From the NCBI GenBank assembly GCA_009823395.1, contig CM020509.1, positions 18,582,501 through 18,646,500 of the forward strand: a DNA stretch of 64,000 bases, given 5' to 3'. The stretch comes from Thamnaconus septentrionalis. Taxonomy: Eukaryota > Chordata > Actinopteri > Tetraodontiformes > Monacanthidae. A program made the translations under genes and the position numbers. Of the stretch, positions 53,101-59,100 are shown one piece after another; the first letter of the stretch is position 1; each line of letters begins with the position of its first letter. The notes beneath the pieces are model-generated. The model had not been told where the DNA came from. It did no database searches and saw nothing but the letters and a program-made list of their open reading frames with translations.

Positions 53101-56100
53101 TGCTCGCTCGCTGGCTTGTTATCAGGAACAGGGACACCAGACACAGGTGAGTGATGCTTTTTCAACTTTTTTTTTTTTCACATCCCTGAACAGAAGTCTC
53201 CTGGGGGACAAATAGCAGCCGCTTGCCTAAATCCACACTGAAGTAATGCCCCTCTGCGTTTTATTCAGGGTAGTTGCACAACATCATTTGCATCTGACCT
53301 GATTTTTTTTTTTTTTTTTTTTCGTTCCACCACAAACGAATCGTCAGTCACACACACACACACACACAATCTGCATACAGTGTACACTCCAGCCAAGGTT
53401 AACTCCTCATTCAAATTTCACCAGGCAATATTCATTTTGCTATTGAGAGCTCTGAGAGGGGAGGACAACAACAACAACAACAACAAAATCCAGCTTTAAC
53501 AGATTACTGGTGCAGTCACTTCCTGAATAAAAAAGGCAGTGAGACCTTATCTGGCCCTGACGTCCCCTCTGGCCCCCCTGGGGGTCCCAACGGTGCAACC
53601 AGGTCTGCACATCATGTTGTACAGATTAGAAAGATGTTACAAGGTATTTGTGTGAGCGTGTGCACGCCATTATCAGGGGGTTTATCAAGCTAGGCGGGGT
53701 GTGTGTGTGTGTGTGGGGGGACAGACAGACAGACAGACACACACACACACAGAGGCTTTCACCTATCAACAACAGAGGATTTTCCAAGATGCCGTGTCGC
53801 CGGCTTAACCAAATGTTCCAACCATGCAAAAAAGGGATAACAAGTCTGTGCCTTTTAGTTTGTACCTTATGGGCGAATTCGTAAAAAAAAAAAAGAAAAA
53901 TGTGCGCAGGTGTAAGAACATCAATCTGTTGCCAAAGCACCAGCCATGGAGAATTCTCTTGTGTGGCTGAAGCCAGAGATTCGGAATCAGGGATACTTGT
54001 ATCCCTCGGGGGGGCTTCGTCTGCGGTTGGCAGCTGAGGTGCAGAGATCGCAGAACAGCGGATCTAATGAAATCAAATTGAAATCCGAGCTGAAGAAGAA
54101 AAAAAAAAAAAGAAATGAGCCAAATATACCGTCTGCTGCGAGATCTGAACACAGAGCAAAGGAAAAAATAAGATTAAACAAGCAGCCAGAAGGATGTCGA
54201 TTGAGCAAGATGAGATAGTAAAGCGGAGGGTAATTCCTGAGGATATCGACGGCTGGAAATATTCAACATGATTGAATTTTACTGTTTGCCCACTCGGTTA
54301 AATTAGTGAGATAAATGAAGTGATTGATGGTCAAAGACACTTCATGAAATAGGAAAACAAGCTTGTCAAAAACAGCAGTAAAGGATACCTGATTATATAA
54401 TTGCATAGTAGGGACTGTCAACCAAAGGGGGGAAAAAAAATCCTGATTCCATTATTAACAGTGCACAGATGCTGAAACTGTAGGATGAAATGTCATCCCT
54501 CCTGCAGGGCGTCTCCTCCTTCCCATCCTTTTAACCCCTTGTCACGCTCTGCTCTCCAGTCTGCTTCCTGTTCTAGCTAGCTTCTAATTGCTAATATTAT
54601 TAGCCTGCCTCTAAGGCTGATTGTCCCCCAATGGCACTTGTTTTGGACACGATCCAGACAATTTCTAGAATCCTAAAACTGAATCTCAGATCTCAGTTTA
54701 TGAAGAAGTTGCATGAAAAACAGCAGACTAATAGCAACTTTCAATCGCAGGCGTGCGCTTGTGTAAAGGTCACAGAGGAAGGAAAGGCCAAGTACACTGG
54801 AGAAGTTGTTTTTTTTCCCTACTGCGCCTGAACTTCAATCTCTTTATTCTTTTGTGCAGCACAGTTCCTGTAATACAAGGTTGTCTTTCCCCTATCTTCA
54901 CAAATAATACATAGAGCTTAGCTGAGCACACTAGCTGCCAACAAAAGTAAATAATTAAATAAATCACCAAACAACATTATACTCTGTTTTGATGTGTTCT
55001 GTTCTTCTTTTTTTTTTTTCATAACACAGACAAGCAGTCTTTGATTTCAGATTTCAGGGAATGAGAACCCGAGAGAGCAGATGCAACAGAAAGGAAGTGA
55101 AATATTGTATCCAAAATCTGCAATATAAAAACAAAAAAAATGGTGCTTTTTTAAAAGTTTTATACAATGCAACAAGCTGTGGATAGAACTGTCCAAAAAC
55201 AAATAAATTACTGCAAACTGCGAAGATACAGAGCGAGTGCAGAGGGGAACAAAAACAACATCACGTGCAGCAGATCTTGAGGGGAAGTGAGCAGGGACGA
55301 CAGAGGCCACAGATGTGAGCGTGCGCAATTCCATTTGTAAGTTATTGCGCCGCGCAGGCGGGCGAGTGTTGGAGGAAATGGTGGACGAGAGAAGAAGAAG
55401 TAGGAGAACGCAGCGTGTTGCTCTTTGAACTGAAGTAGCAGCCGTTGCTCCACAGAGTGCGTGGACTCTGAGTGGGACCAGGGCCATGAAAGGCTTCTGG
55501 AGAAAAAGATTTCTGTTCAAAATGTCAGCAGCTTCCTTTGGAATTGTGTCAAACCTTGATCTGGAGTGGCGGAAAGGTGGCCTGTTGAAAAAAAATCTAA
55601 TCTGTATGTGGAGTTTTCAAAAAAAAACAAAAACAAGATGGCACGGACATCCTTCATCATCCTTCGTAAACCGTCCACACTCACGTTCGCACCGTTGGCC
55701 AATCAGTCCTAATGTCCTTGTCTTTGGTGACGGTGCTAAGTTAACCAGTGCATCGTTGTGCTCAAATACTGTAGCGCAAACAGCTACAAACAAAAAGTTC
55801 TTGGAAGAGATATGAATTGAGACCTTATGTTCAAACTGTAGCTGTCTTATTGTCTGTGAAGGTTCTCAGTCATCCAGGTCATCTTAAGGTAAAAGGGTTG
55901 AGTTAGGGCAACAAGTCCAGTTGCCCTAACTCAACCCTTCTACCGAGTTGTCTTATTGTTACTATGAATCAGATCTATGAAACCATACCTGGTAGGCTTG
56001 TGTTTACAGGTAAAATGTATAACAAGTTCTTCAATTGATCAAAATCAATGAAATAAAAACGTTTTTTTTTTTTTTTTTTTGCGATTCCTGTGCATTTATG

Positions 56101-59100
56101 AAAAATGTCAGGCTACAGCGATGCAATGGCGAGATACACAGAGGTGATCAACAGCTGTAAGGGTTTAACTGAGTGAAAACAGGAAGTAAGGAAAGCAAAT
56201 GACGTTATTATGATTAGATTATGACCAATGAGGTATCACGTCAAGACGGAGATCATAAAAATGTTCCTTGATGCAATCAGCTTTAAGAAAGAACAAGACG
56301 GTGGCGCCATGGACTCAGTGTGTCTATTGCAATGCCAGCATTTACCACCAGTTAAAGGTTTCCTATGATCCTCCTCCTCTCAATGCCATTGGTTAGAGCC
56401 AGCTAGTGTCCAAGACACTGGAGGGTCACGGGATGGACGGTGGCAAGCAGTCGTTGGGATGAATCGGACAGAGCTGTTGGTGTCGGGGAGAAAATAAAAC
56501 AAGTCAGGCAGCTCCTTTTGAAGGTACTTCAGAAAGCCATCCCTCAGCCCGGAGCCACTCCTCCCTCTATTTTTTCCACAGCAGTTTTTTTTTTTTTTTT
56601 CTGTTAGCAGTTTCTCACTGTTTCTCTATACTATTGTTCTCCCGAGCCAAAAAAAAAAAAAACATTAATTATTTATCCATTTTCCACTTTCAAAGCTTTT
56701 TCACTCCACATTCTTCTTAGCAAAGTGCCTTACCAGCCGCAGGGGCCTCCAAACAGGCCGATCTCCGCTGGGAAGTCATATGGGATGTACTGTACTCACA
56801 ATAGAAGACTGGATAGGGGCAAACCAAATGCAGGGAGGAAAGTCCTGAATATTATCTAAAAAGCCCAGATGGCAGATTGAGAGAAGCAGGGATTCGCTGC
56901 CAGATTTCCTGCGTTCTCTCAACTCAACTGATCGCTGCCTCGCTGTCGGCTGTGATGGGGAAAAGCAGCAGAGCGCATTGAATTTGTTCCTGCTGTTTGT
57001 TATGTTAGTTGTTTAGGGTTTTTTTCGGCCCCCCTCTTCTTCTGGATAAATGTATTCAGAACTTGGGAGAGGGCTAATTGGGAAGACAGGTGAAGTGAAC
57101 TGAAGCGAGTTAGCGGCGCTAGCTTCCGAAAAGGAAGGGGGTGGGGGGGCGCAACAAATACGGTTGCGAGGAAGTGGCACACTTTGAAAAAAAATCCCTC
57201 CCAGAAAGTCTCCCAGGACCACCTTTAAATTATGCATGTCCAGTTCAGTGCACAGCTCTGTAAACAGTTATGCACTTAATGGACTAGGATGACTGACAGC
57301 AGCGAGTGGCCCGTGCTGCCATTCATGGCGTGGGGGTGGTTTTTTTTTTCATGTTGAGAAGCAGAGTGAGACCAAGATCACAAAGGAAGTCGGGCTCAGC
57401 GGAGGCTGCAGGTCGGGAGGCCAGGGTGAAACAACAAAAAGCCGCCCATAGCAAACCTGACCTCAGCACAGCTGGGTGAATTATTTTTTTCTTAAAACTT
57501 GCTCGTCTATGAAAGGATTTTTTTTTCTCTCTCTCCCCCAACCGACACAAAGGCTTTTCTCTGAGTTTTCATTGGCAGTAAGCCACGTTTCTTTCAATCA
57601 GTAGCATTCAAGTCTCTGCGATGCGGCGAAGGAAAGCTGACGCCAAAGGTTTTTTTTTTTCTTTTCTTTTTTTTCTTCTTCCGTGTAATGACTGAAGTGC
57701 AGACTCAAGGCTGCAGCCAGCCAAGTGTTCTTTTGCACAGTGGCGTGCCCACAGTGTCTGCGCTCCCTCCCACACAGTACGCACCGTATAGGGCTCGCAA
57801 TCAATACCGGGCTAAATGAAGTCGGCGCTCATAAAGCTGACCCGTGCCGGAGGCTCGCACACCGAGGACAGGAGGCACTTCCATTAAACAGTCTGGTCTG
57901 CTAACCATGACTCTCCATCCTCGGGACAGTTTGAACTCCTTAAAACGTTTCACCTGATAAACTTTGCCTTTTTCCGACTGGCGACCATTTGAGCTGACGC
58001 CTCGTTTAGCTTTAGCTCTTGCTGTGCCTTCTGCGCTGTATTTTGTTGAATCTCCTTTTTTTTTCTCCCCCGCTTACCTTTCTCAGAGTGAGAAACAAAA
58101 TATTTTTTGTAAGTCATCATATTTAAGTATGTAGGAACCAGAGAATGTGAAAAGAAAGCGCGCGCATGTATACAATTTCAGCCTGTTCTCTGAGTGCAGC
58201 CTTAAGGGCATCATCTCGCTCGAGTGTTGCGCGGAGACGAAGCTCGTGGGTTGGATTTATGAATGTATAAAACATGCCGCTCCTGCCGTTTTCCTTTCCT
58301 CCCATTTATTCATGTATAAGGTCACACACTGATTTGTACCTGCAGTGCAGTACTGAGCGCTGAGGGTGGCAGTGTCGCTTGTTGTTCACATCCTGCAAAA
58401 ACAGAGAAGAAGAAGCGATTCCTCTCTGAAAAAGCTCGAAAACTCCGACCATGGATGTATTATCAGAACTGGATCCCGGATGCCAGTGGCCACTCTAGGT
58501 ACTGCAGTAAAAAAAAAATCCCATGGGCTGTGTCTCAGCTCGTTCTGATTGGCTGCGTCCTGACATGTCTGTAAGTGACATTCTCCAGGATCGTTCTGAT
58601 TGGCAAAAGATCATGGAAGTTACAGAGGCACGACGGAAAGTGAAACTACTCCGCAGGCTCTATTGGCCCATTAATGCAGGAGTCAAAAACTTTTTTGGGG
58701 TATACGCTGGGTGAGCAACTTCTTTGAAATGAATGGGCCACCATCTTGAACTCTGGGCGCTTGACTCCAACCCAAAATTTCTTAAGTTTAGGAATATTTC
58801 ATAGAAAATGAAGCAGTGAAACTCATTAGGGGCAAACTCCGTGAAGCTCACCTGGCATTCCATGGTAGCACGACGGCGATACGCAAACTCCTGTAACGCC
58901 GACACCCCGGAGTCACTGTGTCATCACGCACCGCAGAGAGTTAAAAAAAAAAAATGACGTCGAGGATAGATATTTCGTAATTATGTTTTGAATTACACGC
59001 TTATTTGTTAATTAATCATCAGCCTACAAGTACATAACACGTTTTTTTTGCTTGTCGGAAAATCATGGAACAAGCTCGCTTAGCGAATTCACTGAGGTAA

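Noticed and set aside
51111..53125. Introns 14 and 15 are both exactly 881 bp
   Set aside because: Their sequences are unrelated, so the equal length is coincidence and not duplication.
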